Positions 36,304-44,667 of a DNA stretch of 64,000 nt are shown piece after piece. The notes under the pieces are model-generated. The model was not told the origin of the DNA, did not search any database, and saw nothing but the letters and a program-made list of their open reading frames with translations. A program made the translations under genes and the position numbers. How positions within the stretch are numbered: the stretch's first letter is position 1; each line of letters begins with the position of its first letter. Origin of the DNA: Armatimonadota bacterium (GTDB taxonomy: Bacteria > Armatimonadota > DTGP01 > JAKQQT01); the NCBI GenBank assembly GCA_036504095.1, contig DASXVS010000040.1, positions 62,001 through 126,000 on the forward strand. The letters run 5' to 3'.

Positions 36304-37212
36304 ATGAGATTGACGATTGGCACACGCGGCAGCCTGTTGGCGCGCACTCAGACGGATTGGGTTGCCCGGCGCTTTCGCGAAGCGCACCCGGATGCCGTCG
36401 TCGACATCGAGGTCATCACAACCCAGGGCGATGTCGTGCTCGATCGCCCCCTGACTGCGTTTGACGACAAGGGGCTGTTTACGCGCGAGATCGAACGGGC
36501 GCTGCTGGACGGTATCCTCGACTGTGCGGTCCACAGTTTGAAAGACCTGCCGACCGAAATGCCTCCGGGTCTCACCATCGCCGCCATTCCTGAGCGCGAG
36601 GACGCGCGGGACGCGATTGTGGTGAACGGGGTGGCGCGGTCCGACGATGGCGCCGCGGTCCTTGCGGCGCTTCCCGAGGGCGCCACGGTTGGAACTTCGT
36701 CGCTCCGACGGCAGGCGCAGTTGCTGCGCGTGCGGCCCGATCTCAACGTTGCCGATATCCGCGGAAATGTGGACACGCGCCTCCGCAAACTGCATGAGGG
36801 GCAGTATGACGCTATCCTGTTGGCCGCCGCGGGGCTGCATCGCCTCAATAGGACGGACGAGATCACGGCCTATCTTCCGTTCAGCGTGATGCTGCCGGCG
36901 CCGGGCCAGGGGGCTCTGGCAATTCAGGCGCGGGACAACGACATGGAAACGCTCGGCTGGCTCAATGAGCTGGACCACTGGGCGACCAGGCACGCCGTGA
37001 CGGCCGAACGTGCCTATCTTGAGGCCCTCGGCGGCGGATGCCACAATCCAATTGCCGCATATGCCGAGGTTGCGGGCCACAATATGGAGTTCCAGGCCTT
37101 TGTCGCGGACGAAGACGGTTCCAATGGCTCTCGCGATCGGTTCAACGCGCGTTCGGAGGAGGCCGAGTGGGCCGGACGAAAACTCGCCCGCAAAATGAGA
37201 CCGCTCTTTTAG
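36304..37212 (+). CDS. hemC: Porphobilinogen deaminase (hydroxymethylbilane synthase)
   Basis: 302 residues. Builds hydroxymethylbilane from four porphobilinogens. Dipyrromethane cofactor cysteine is C246 in ALGGGCHNPIAAYAE; catalytic aspartate is in the HSLKDLPTEMP segment; GTSSLRRQAQL and DIRGNVDTRLRKL for substrate binding are intact. Starts 4 nt after the previous stop. The C-terminus ends with KLARKMRPLF. hemB and hemD are not in the window. Confidence 0.98.
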   Translation: MRLTIGTRGSLLARTQTDWVARRFREAHPDAVVDIEVITTQGDVVLDRPLTAFDDKGLFTREIERALLDGILDCAVHSLKDLPTEMPPGLTIAAIPEREDARDAIVVNGVARSDDGAAVLAALPEGATVGTSSLRRQAQLLRVRPDLNVADIRGNVDTRLRKLHEGQYDAILLAAAGLHRLNRTDEITAYLPFSVMLPAPGQGALAIQARDNDMETLGWLNELDHWATRHAVTAERAYLEALGGGCHNPIAAYAEVAGHNMEFQAFVADEDGSNGSRDRFNARSEEAEWAGRKLARKMRPLF

Positions 37213-37272
37213 GGTGTAGGGTTTGGGGTCTAGGTTCGGATACGGCACCCCAAACCCCAAACCCAACACCCT
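37211..37272. repeat. Word-built hairpin between hemC and nadB
   Basis: AGGGTGTAGGGTTTGGGG (37211-37228) pairs with 37255-37272 at 17 of 18 positions; the words GGGTTT and CCCAAAC repeat. It begins within the hemC stop codon. The following tandem CCTATACC (37269-37291) includes a possible -10 (TATACC) 5 nt before the nadB ATG. Confidence 0.75.
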
Positions 37273-37296
37273 ATACCGTACACCCTATACCTTACT

Positions 37297-38856
37297 ATGA
37301 ACTGCAACACACTCGTTATCGGATCGGGAATCGCCGGGCTATGGGCCGCGTTGAAGGCGGCGGACCACGGCGACGTGATCGTCCTCACGAAGAAGGAAGA
37401 GTCCGAGTCCAACACCAACTACGCTCAGGGCGGGATCGCCGGCGTGCTGGCCGCGGATGACGCCCCTCGTCTCCATCTGGACGATACGCTGGAGGCGGGC
37501 GCAGGCCTGTGCCACGAAGACGCGGTGGACGTCCTGGTGCGCGAGGGGCCTGATCGCATCCGCGAACTCATCGATTTTGGCGCCCACTTCACGACCATTC
37601 CCGGCGAAAAGGGCGAAACACTGGCACTCGGCCGTGAAGGCGGGCACTCCAGGCGCCGCATCGTTCACGCCAAGGATTTGACCGGCCGCGAGGTCGAGCG
37701 CGCCCTGCTGACTGCGGTCCGGCTCCATCCCCGTATAACGGTCCTCGAAAACCACCTGGCGCTGGACCTCCTGATTAGCGATGGAGAGTGCCGTGGCGCC
37801 GCCGCCTTGAACCGCCGTACGCGCGAAAGCAGTGTCTATCAGGCAAAGGCCACCGTTCTCGCCAGCGGGGGCGTTGGGCAGGTTTATCCGCATACGACCA
37901 ACCCGGCGATCGCGACCGGTGATGGCGTGGCGATAGGCTGGCGCGCCGGCGCCGTGCTCGCGAACCTCGAGTTTATCCAGTTTCACCCCACTACCCTCTA
38001 CCATCCCGACGCTCAGTCGTTCCTCATCAGCGAGGCCGTGCGCGGCGAAGGCGGAATCCTGAAGCTGAGCGATGGTTCGACCTTTATGGAGAAATACCAC
38101 CGCCTCGCCAGCCTGGCGCCGCGCGACATCGTGGCGCGGGCCATCGACGCCGAGGTGAAGAAGCGCAGCGAGGCTTGCGCCTACCTCGATGTGACCCATC
38201 TCGGTGCGGCGCGGCTGGAGGAGCGGTTCCCGCACATCGTCGCAACGTGCCGCCAATTTGGAATCGACCCCGCCACGCAGTGGATTCCGGTTGTCCCGGC
38301 CGCGCACTACAGCTGCGGTGGCGTGGTCACGGATCTCGCCGGACGAACAAACATCCCCCGCCTTTACGCCAGCGGCGAAGTCTCGTGCACAGGTGTCCAC
38401 GGGGCAAACCGCCTGGCCAGCAACTCATTGCTCGAGGCGGTGGTCTTCAGTGAGCGCGCCGCGGCGGACATCGCCACGCTGAAACCCGTGAAGGCAGATG
38501 AACTCCGCTACAAAGCGTTCGGTGATGAGGACTCGAACGGGGTAGAGGACCTGACGCGCCGTCTTCGCGAGGAGATGTGGGCCAGGGTTGGGATCGTGCG
38601 GACGGATGCGGGACTTGCGGGAGCTTCGTGCGTCGTGGGCGGCATTCTGGAAGAGGCCGAGGCGATGGTGGCGCGGTGCCGTCCGAGTGGCGCGTTGATC
38701 GAACTCCGCAACATGGCCGAGACAGCCGCGCTGATCGTGAAGTGTGCATCCCACCGCAAGGAAAGCCGGGGGCTGCACTACAACACCGATCATCCCGAGC
38801 GCGTAGAATCGGAACGCCACGACAGCGTTCTCGATCCGGCCAGGGAAGCGCTCTGA
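37297..38856 (+). CDS. nadB: L-aspartate oxidase
   Basis: 519 residues. FAD enzyme that oxidises aspartate to iminoaspartate for NadA. Visible: FAD motif VIGSGIAGLWAALKAA (6-21), NYAQGGIAGVL, the active-site HSRRRIVHAKDLTGREVER, FIQFHPTTLYHP, EAVRGEGGIL and SCTGVHGANRLASNSLLEAVVF. The C-terminal helical domain is complete. Separated from hemC by the palindrome at 37211-37272. nadA is 7 kb upstream on the other strand; nadC is not in the window. The stop overlaps the ubiX start by one base (TGATG). Confidence 0.97.
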   Translation: MNCNTLVIGSGIAGLWAALKAADHGDVIVLTKKEESESNTNYAQGGIAGVLAADDAPRLHLDDTLEAGAGLCHEDAVDVLVREGPDRIRELIDFGAHFTTIPGEKGETLALGREGGHSRRRIVHAKDLTGREVERALLTAVRLHPRITVLENHLALDLLISDGECRGAAALNRRTRESSVYQAKATVLASGGVGQVYPHTTNPAIATGDGVAIGWRAGAVLANLEFIQFHPTTLYHPDAQSFLISEAVRGEGGILKLSDGSTFMEKYHRLASLAPRDIVARAIDAEVKKRSEACAYLDVTHLGAARLEERFPHIVATCRQFGIDPATQWIPVVPAAHYSCGGVVTDLAGRTNIPRLYASGEVSCTGVHGANRLASNSLLEAVVFSERAAADIATLKPVKADELRYKAFGDEDSNGVEDLTRRLREEMWARVGIVRTDAGLAGASCVVGGILEEAEAMVARCRPSGALIELRNMAETAALIVKCASHRKESRGLHYNTDHPERVESERHDSVLDPAREAL

Positions 38857-39467
38857 TGTCGAGGCCGCGGGCGGAATCCGTGGTAGTGGCGGTCACCGGC
38901 GCGACGGGCGCCCTCTACGCCAAACGGCTGCTGGAGCTGATCCTCCCGCAGGTGCAGGCGGTCCATCTCACGATGAGCCGGCGCGGCCTCCAGGTGTTGA
39001 ACTACGAACTCGGACTCGACCTCAGCCTCAAGGCGTTCGACCCCGAGCCGCTGCTCGGGCGCCGGCCGGACAACCTTCATTTCTGGCACCCCGCCGACTT
39101 GAATGCCCCCTTCGCCAGCGGCAGCGCCGTGTGCGACGCGATGGTCATCGTGCCGTGCAGCATGAGCAAGGCCGGCGTCATCGCATCGGGCTACTCGGAA
39201 GACCTCATCGCAAGGGGCGCCGACGTTGCCCTCAAGGAGCGGCGCCAGCTCATCCTCGTGCCGCGCGAATCCCCTTTGCACCTCCTGCATTTGCGGCACC
39301 TCACGGCGCTGGCAGAGGCCGGCGCCACCATCATGCCGGCCATGCCGGGCTTCTACCAGTTGCCGAAGTCGATCGACGACCTCGTCGATTCGGTGGTGTA
39401 CCGCATCGTGGATCACCTTGGCCTGAACGTCCCCGATGCCTCCAGGTGGTCCGGCGAGTTGCGGTGA
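38856..39467 (+). CDS. ubiX: Flavin prenyltransferase, UbiX family
   Basis: 203 residues from ATG 38856, sharing one base with the nadB stop. Makes prenylated FMN, the cofactor of UbiD-type decarboxylases. Conserved segments: VAVTGATGALYAKRLLELI (FMN binding), MVIVPCSMSKAGVIASGYSEDLIARGADVALKERR and VPRESPLHLLHLRHL. Next to a UbiA-type prenyltransferase, so it probably serves quinone synthesis; a UbiD partner is not in the window. In bacteria without ubiquinone, such pairs usually belong to the futalosine menaquinone route (MqnL/MqnP region); that assignment is inference. Confidence 0.94.
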   Translation: MSRPRAESVVVAVTGATGALYAKRLLELILPQVQAVHLTMSRRGLQVLNYELGLDLSLKAFDPEPLLGRRPDNLHFWHPADLNAPFASGSAVCDAMVIVPCSMSKAGVIASGYSEDLIARGADVALKERRQLILVPRESPLHLLHLRHLTALAEAGATIMPAMPGFYQLPKSIDDLVDSVVYRIVDHLGLNVPDASRWSGELR

Positions 39468-39532
39468 CACGATACCCCAGTTTGACTGCCGTGTGATGAA
39501 AGGTTCGAACACCATCACCCGGCGCAGACCCC

Positions 39533-39541
39533 TGCTATACT
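39533..39541 (+). promoter_or_regulatory. Extended -10 promoter element of ubiA
   Basis: TGC-TATACT ends 8 nt before the ATG at 39550, so the transcript would start at or next to the start codon. The same TGC-TATACT string precedes lipA. Confidence 0.45.
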
Positions 39542-39549
39542 CATCCTCG

Positions 39550-40449
39550 ATGCAAGCCGCTTCTCCACAACACCCTCCGCTGGGCAAAGTGGGCGTGTTG
39601 CTGGAGATGATAAAATTCCAGCACACGGTCTTTGCCATGCCTTTCGCGCTGATGAGCATGCTTGTGGCGTCTCACGGCCGCCCCGGTTGGGGCACCCTTG
39701 GCTGGATCGTCCTCGCCATGATTGGGGCCCGTTCCAGCGCCATGACGTTCAACCGCATCGTGGATCGGGCGATTGACGCCCGTAACCCCCGCACATCGGC
39801 CCGCGCTCTGCCAGCCGGAACGGTTTCTGTCGTCGAAGCCTGGGTCTTCCTCCTGGTGATGACAGCCCTTTTCGTCGTCGCCGCCTGGCGCCTCAACTCG
39901 CTGGCGCTGGAGCTGTCGCCGCTGGCGTTGGCGGTGATCTGGGGCTACTCCCTTTCGAAGCGCTTCACCAAATGGTCGCACGCCTTGCTGGGTCTGGCGC
40001 TCGGCGTGGCTCCGGTCGGCGCCTGGGTGGCCGTCACCAGCGCCATCGGCTTCCCATCCGTCGTGCTTTCCGCGTCGGTTGTGCTCTGGGTTGCGGGATT
40101 CGATGTCATCTACTCCCTTCAGGACATCGAGCACGACAAATCCGAAGGCCTCCACTCCATTCCGTCTCGATGGGGCCCGGCGAAAGCCCTCATGGCGTCG
40201 CGGGTGATGCACCTTCTAAGCGCCGGCCTGCTTTTCGCGTTCGGCATCGTGGCAGGGCTGGGGCCGATCTACGCCGTTGGCGCGGCGCTGTCCACGATAC
40301 TCCTCGCATATGAGCACTCTCTCGTAAGCGCCCGCGATTTCACGAACGTGAACGCGGCGTTCTTCACGGTAAACGGCATTCTGAGCATCGGCATGCTGGC
40401 CTTCACGGCCGCGGCCGTTAACCTCCCACTGCTGATGGCACAAAGATGA
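39550..40449 (+). CDS. ubiA: UbiA-family prenyltransferase (4-hydroxybenzoate polyprenyltransferase-like)
   Basis: 299 residues from ATG 39550; a longer frame starting at 39436 overlaps ubiX and crosses the promoter box. Eight to nine membrane helices. Two aspartate-rich motifs for Mg-diphosphate are present: NRIVDRAIDARNPRT (in the first loop) and DVIYSLQDIEHDKSEG. Adds a prenyl tail to an aromatic acid in the membrane. With UbiX next to it, probably the MqnP-type enzyme of menaquinone synthesis or a true UbiA. Stop and next start overlap (ATGA) with hemL. Confidence 0.93.
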   Translation: MQAASPQHPPLGKVGVLLEMIKFQHTVFAMPFALMSMLVASHGRPGWGTLGWIVLAMIGARSSAMTFNRIVDRAIDARNPRTSARALPAGTVSVVEAWVFLLVMTALFVVAAWRLNSLALELSPLALAVIWGYSLSKRFTKWSHALLGLALGVAPVGAWVAVTSAIGFPSVVLSASVVLWVAGFDVIYSLQDIEHDKSEGLHSIPSRWGPAKALMASRVMHLLSAGLLFAFGIVAGLGPIYAVGAALSTILLAYEHSLVSARDFTNVNAAFFTVNGILSIGMLAFTAAAVNLPLLMAQR

Positions 40450-41747
40450 ACACAACAATATCCAGCGAACTGATGGCAGAGGCGGTTGGCCTCATCCCGG
40501 GCGGCGTGAACAGCCCCGTGCGCGCGTTCGGCGGAGTGGGCGGCACGCCGCGATTCATGGCGCGCGGACAGGGCGCCTGGATGTGGGACGTTGATGGAAA
40601 CCGCTATCTCGATTGTGTTGGGTCCTGGGGCCCGCTGATTCTCGGCCACGCTTATCCGGCCGTGGTGAAGGCGGCACAGGCCGCGGTGGCTGATGGCAGT
40701 TCCTTTGGCGCGCCCACGGAGGCGGAAGTCTCCTTCGCACGGGAGATTGTCGAATGGGTGCCGTCGGTCGAGATGGTGCGCCTCGTGAACAGCGGGACCG
40801 AGGCCGTTCTGTCCGCCATCCGCCTAGCGCGCGGGTTCACAGGGCGGGACAAGCTGGTCAAGTTCGAAGGCTGCTACCACGGCCACGTGGACGCCCTGCT
40901 GGCGTCCGCCGGTTCGGGCCTGGCGACGTTCGGCCTTCCATCATCGCCGGGCGTGACGAAGGCCGCGGCGGCGGACACGTTGCTCGTACCGTATAACGAC
41001 GCTGCGGCGGTGGAGAAGGTCTTCGCCGAGTACGGCTCGGAGATCGCGGCGGTCATCGTCGAACCGGTTGCCGGCAACATGGGAACCGTGCTTCCCGAGC
41101 CCGGCTTTCTGGAGACGCTGCGTGACCTTTGCACCCGGTCCGGAGCCATGCTGATCCTGGACGAGGTGATGACCGGATTCCGCGTTGCCGCCGGCGGTGC
41201 TCAGGCGCTCTTAGGGATCACACCGGATATTACGACGATGGGCAAGATCATCGGCGGCGGATTCCCCTTGGCCGCGTACGGCGGACGACGCGACGTGATG
41301 AACTGTGTGTCGCCCGCCGGTCCCGTATACCAGGCCGGAACGCTCAGCGGAAATCCCGTGGCAGTGGCGGCCGGCCGGGCGCAGTTGGCCGCGATGAAGG
41401 CGCACCCGGATGCCTACGCGTTCCTGGACTCGGCAGGGGAGCGTGCCGAAGCCGCCCTGCTCTCTTCAGCCAGGGCTGCGGGCGTGCCGGTGACGGTCAA
41501 CCGCTGCGGGTCGATGTTGACGTGCTTCTTCACAAATCAGCCCGTCACGGATTTCGCATCCGCCAAGCAAAGTGACACCGCCCGGTATGCGACGTTCTTC
41601 CACGCCATGCTCGACCGGGGCGTATACCTGCCGCCGAGCCAGTTTGAGGCGTTCTTCCTGTCGCTGGCGCACGGCGACGAGGAAATGTCGTTCTTTGAAG
41701 CCGCCTGCAAATCAAGTATGGCGGCACTGACACGTGAGGCATCCTGA
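40446..41747 (+). CDS. hemL: Glutamate-1-semialdehyde 2,1-aminomutase
   Basis: 433 residues. PLP enzyme making 5-aminolevulinate from the HemA product. PLP lysine K267 in TTMGKIIGGGFPLAAYGG; GGVNSPVRAF at 18-27, NSGTEAVLSAIRLARG, CYHGHVDALLA and DEVMTGFR are intact. Overlaps the ubiA stop (ATGA). It ends the cofactor block; after it come three small hairpins (41.77-41.87 kb) and a new transcription unit. That hemA and hemL are in one 11-kb block supports the C5 route of tetrapyrrole synthesis. Confidence 0.98.
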   Translation: MNTTISSELMAEAVGLIPGGVNSPVRAFGGVGGTPRFMARGQGAWMWDVDGNRYLDCVGSWGPLILGHAYPAVVKAAQAAVADGSSFGAPTEAEVSFAREIVEWVPSVEMVRLVNSGTEAVLSAIRLARGFTGRDKLVKFEGCYHGHVDALLASAGSGLATFGLPSSPGVTKAAAADTLLVPYNDAAAVEKVFAEYGSEIAAVIVEPVAGNMGTVLPEPGFLETLRDLCTRSGAMLILDEVMTGFRVAAGGAQALLGITPDITTMGKIIGGGFPLAAYGGRRDVMNCVSPAGPVYQAGTLSGNPVAVAAGRAQLAAMKAHPDAYAFLDSAGERAEAALLSSARAAGVPVTVNRCGSMLTCFFTNQPVTDFASAKQSDTARYATFFHAMLDRGVYLPPSQFEAFFLSLAHGDEEMSFFEAACKSSMAALTREAS

Positions 41748-41789
41748 TCGTAGACTCCATCCGTGCGGACGACTGTCAAACCGAACCGG

Positions 41790-41864
41790 ATGAAACCGGT
41801 TGATCCGCAGTCGGCTTCAGACGACTTTGGGGTTCAACAGCCGCCGACTTCAGTCGGTGGAGCC
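41790..41864. repeat. Triple-hairpin cluster after hemL
   Basis: Three hairpins in tandem: AACCGG-atgaaa-CCGGTT, AGTCG-gcttcaga-CGACT, and CCGCCGACT/AGTCGGTGG with a tight loop. Words CGGCTTCAG and ACTTCAGTCGG resemble the cluster at 59350-59474. It lies between hemL and the metallophosphoesterase gene. Confidence 0.7.
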
Positions 41865-41893
41865 AAACCAATACATTACCATTGGAGACAACT

Positions 41894-44017
41894 TTGAAGA
41901 CCCTCACTATCCTTCTGCTTGCCTGCTGCGCCTCCGCCGCAATCGCGGAGGTCACCCCCTTCACGTTCGCCCACATTTCGGACACCCACATTACGACCGG
42001 GACTCCGGCGCACGATGCCAATCTGAAGGCGGCGGTCGCCGAGCTCAACGCGATGGAGCCGCGTCCGGCCTTCGCCATCCATACCGGTGATATGACCGAA
42101 ATGGGCTCCGAAGCGGACTTCAAGCTGTACGAGGCCGACATCAAGGACGCGAAGATGCCGTTCAAGAACACGTGCGGCAATCACGAGACGCGCTGGGCGG
42201 ACATGAGCGTCAATCGCTTCAACCAGCACTTCGGGAGTTCCAACATCTCGTTCCTGCACAATGGGGTCCGCTTCATCGGGTTCAACGCGGCCATCTGGCT
42301 GGAGCATCACGGCGCCGTCAGCGGTGACACGCGCCGGTGGATTGTGAGTGAGCTCAAGAAGGACCCCAAGGGCACGCCCGCCGTGCTGTTCTGCCACCAG
42401 TCGCCGATGTACCCGGATGGCCTGTACATCACCGGCGATGTCGAACTGTGGGACGCCATTGCCCCGTACAATGTGCGCCTGTTTCTGAACGGCCACGGCC
42501 ACATCTTCAAGTCGTGGACCGTGAACGGCGTCTTCTGCCACATGACGAAGGGCATGATGAACGAGAACGGCGGCTACAGCCTGTACGAGTTCACCAAGGA
42601 CGACATCAAGGTCTACGACAAGCTCAACGGTGAGGGTAAGAAGCTCATCGCCACGCTGCCACTGGTCACCCCCAGAGTGTCAATCACTATTAAGCCTGAC
42701 ATGATTGTCGACACCGACCCGCCCTTCTATACGTATAAAGTGACCGTCACGTCGAAAGGGCCAAAGGTTGCTCGTATCGAGGAACTGATGGATCATCATC
42801 AACGCCCAGACGACAAAAACTGGAAACCGATTAAGTTGGGTGACGACGGGAGTTACACATTCGAAGAGGAAGAATCGCGTGTGCCAGGCAAACATACCCT
42901 CGCTGTCCGCGCCGTTGACAGTGATGGAGGCGTTTGGCTGAGGACAATCAGCATGCCGGTCGTGACTGGGTATAAGGTTGGTGACATTGACCCTTGGTTG
43001 TCCCTCAAAGCCTCGGTCTTTGACGCCGGCACGGCACTGCAAGGTCCGTGCGCGGTGGACGACACTTCCGTCTACGCCGGCGGTTGGGATGGCGTGCTGT
43101 ACAACCTGGACAAGGCTACGCTGAAGAAGCGCTGGACGTTCGCCACGAAGGGCGCGATCATCGGCCGGCCCGATGTGGACGGCAAAGCGGTGTACTTCGG
43201 CAGCACGGATCAGAAGATCTACGCCGTGAACAAAAAGACCGGAAAGTGGATCTGGTCAGTCGCTACCGGCGGGCCCATCCAGGGACACACGCTCGTTGCC
43301 GACGGCGCCGTGTTCGTTGGCTCTGGCGACCACAAGCTCTACGCGCTGGACGCTGCGACGGGCAACCAGCGTTGGGCCTATGAGATGGGGATGCATACCC
43401 AGTCGAAGCCGGCGTATGCGGACGGCATGATCTACTGCGGCGCCTGGGATAACTACTTCTACGCCATCGACGCGAAAACTGGCGATCTGAAGTGGAAGAA
43501 GAAGATCGGCACCAGCATCTTCTTTGCCCCGGCAGTCAACTCCCCGATCGTTATCGATGGCAAGATCATCACCTGCGCCTCGAAGCCTGCGTCCGACAAG
43601 GTCAACCCCAACGTATATTGCCTGGACGCGAAGACGGGCGACACGCTCTGGGGATTCACGCCGGAGGCCGGCGCCTGTTCCTACGCGTCGCCCACAAGCG
43701 ATGGCGAGCGCGTTTACCTGAGCACGCTGGAGGGCGAACTGCACGCTCTGAACCTGAAGGACGGATCCGTGGCGTGGCGGTCGCAGATGGGTGAAGGCGC
43801 CTACGATTGCCGCCCGACCGTGCACAACGGCCAGGTCATCTGCAACACGCTGTACGGCGGCGTAGAGGCCGTCAATGCCGCCACCGGCGGCAAGCTCTGG
43901 AGCTTCAAGACCGGCGCGGGCCTCACATTCGCCTGGCCGACCGTCGATGGGGACACCGTGTACGAGCCGTCCATGGATGGAACACTGACAGCCATTCGGA
44001 TCCCGTCAGCGAAATGA
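41894..44017 (+). CDS. Secreted metallophosphoesterase fused to a PQQ-type beta-propeller
   Basis: 707 residues. TTG at 41894 is chosen because GGAG lies 6-8 nt upstream and it puts the signal peptide at the start (LTILLLACCASAAIA, about 4-18); a TTG at 41882 is the alternative. N-terminal calcineurin-like phosphoesterase (22-270) has DTH, GDMTE, GNHE, CHQSP and NGHGH, the full metal-ligand set. A beta-sandwich linker (about 275-370) leads to PQQ-like repeats (380-705) with VYAGGWDGVLYNLDKATLKK-type blades. Probably periplasmic. Substrate unknown; the propeller more likely binds a ligand or protein than PQQ. Confidence 0.85.
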   Translation: MKTLTILLLACCASAAIAEVTPFTFAHISDTHITTGTPAHDANLKAAVAELNAMEPRPAFAIHTGDMTEMGSEADFKLYEADIKDAKMPFKNTCGNHETRWADMSVNRFNQHFGSSNISFLHNGVRFIGFNAAIWLEHHGAVSGDTRRWIVSELKKDPKGTPAVLFCHQSPMYPDGLYITGDVELWDAIAPYNVRLFLNGHGHIFKSWTVNGVFCHMTKGMMNENGGYSLYEFTKDDIKVYDKLNGEGKKLIATLPLVTPRVSITIKPDMIVDTDPPFYTYKVTVTSKGPKVARIEELMDHHQRPDDKNWKPIKLGDDGSYTFEEEESRVPGKHTLAVRAVDSDGGVWLRTISMPVVTGYKVGDIDPWLSLKASVFDAGTALQGPCAVDDTSVYAGGWDGVLYNLDKATLKKRWTFATKGAIIGRPDVDGKAVYFGSTDQKIYAVNKKTGKWIWSVATGGPIQGHTLVADGAVFVGSGDHKLYALDAATGNQRWAYEMGMHTQSKPAYADGMIYCGAWDNYFYAIDAKTGDLKWKKKIGTSIFFAPAVNSPIVIDGKIITCASKPASDKVNPNVYCLDAKTGDTLWGFTPEAGACSYASPTSDGERVYLSTLEGELHALNLKDGSVAWRSQMGEGAYDCRPTVHNGQVICNTLYGGVEAVNAATGGKLWSFKTGAGLTFAWPTVDGDTVYEPSMDGTLTAIRIPSAK

Positions 44018-44020
44018 GAT

Positions 44021-44076
44021 AACCACAAAGGCACAAAGACACAAAGTTAGTCTTCGTGCCTTTGTGTCTTTGTGGT
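44021..44076. repeat. CACAAAG word hairpin between the phosphoesterase and ruvC
   Basis: ACCACAAAGGCACAAAGACAC (44022-44042) pairs with 44056-44076 at 19 of 21 positions. The outer words CACCACAAAG/CTTTGTGGTG are the same as in the outer arms of the 16810-16930 palindrome. It starts 4 nt after the stop. Confidence 0.85.
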
Positions 44077-44093
44077 GAAATCGGTGAAATCAG

Positions 44094-44600
44094 ATGGTCA
44101 TTTTAGGCCTCGATCCCGGCACTGCCATCACCGGGTTTGGTCTCCTCCGCGTCGAGGGGAGCAAGCTGACGGTGATGGATTTCGGCACCCTGGAAACGCA
44201 AAAGGGGCCGACCGACGCTGCTCGTCTCCTGGACGTGTTCGAGCAGGCGGAGGGCTTGATCGCGCGTGCAAAGCCCGACGCGGTCGCCATCGAGCACCTG
44301 TTTTTCGGGCGCAACGTGAATACGATGCTCAGCGTCGGGCGCGCGTCCGGCGTCCTCATCCTTTCGGCGGCGCGTGCCGGCATCGAGGTCATCGAATACA
44401 CCCCCATGCAGGTCAAGATGGCCGTCGTGGGGTATGGCGCCGCCGACAAGAAGCAGGTGCAGTACATGGTCCAGCGGATCCTTTCATTGCCGGAGGTCCC
44501 GAAGCCGGACGATGTGGCGGACGCCCTCGCCCTCGCCATCTGCCATGCCCACACCTACAAGCTGGCGGAGTACAAACCCAGCCGCGTGGGGAAGCGCTAG
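44094..44600 (+). CDS. ruvC: Crossover junction endodeoxyribonuclease RuvC
   Basis: 168 residues. Holliday-junction resolvase with RNase-H fold. Acidic active site: D7 in ILGLDPGTAITGFG, E in AIEHLFFGRN, and the DDVADALALAICHAH pair near the C-terminus. Length and motif order are standard. It is separated from ruvAB (48241-49883) by the ECF sigma operon and hisG, unlike the common ruvC-ruvA-ruvB order. Starts right after the CACAAAG hairpin; a terminator-like stem follows at 44610-44635. Confidence 0.97.
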   Translation: MVILGLDPGTAITGFGLLRVEGSKLTVMDFGTLETQKGPTDAARLLDVFEQAEGLIARAKPDAVAIEHLFFGRNVNTMLSVGRASGVLILSAARAGIEVIEYTPMQVKMAVVGYGAADKKQVQYMVQRILSLPEVPKPDDVADALALAICHAHTYKLAEYKPSRVGKR

Positions 44601-44609
44601 CGACGAGAA

Positions 44610-44635
44610 GCACCCCGGCCAATCGGTCGAGGTGC
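44610..44635 (+). terminator. Terminator-like hairpin after ruvC
   Basis: GCACC and GGTGC (44610-44614, 44631-44635) enclose a further imperfect 5-bp stem with a one-pair mismatch; CTCTTTGCG follows. It lies between convergent genes. Confidence 0.5.
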
Positions 44636-44667
44636 CTCTTTGCGTTCCCGGGCAGCGGTTAGCGCTG

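Noticed and set aside
44610-44635. Complete strong terminator after ruvC
   Set aside because: The stem has a mismatch and the T-run is only CTCTTTG, so it is listed as terminator-like with moderate confidence only.
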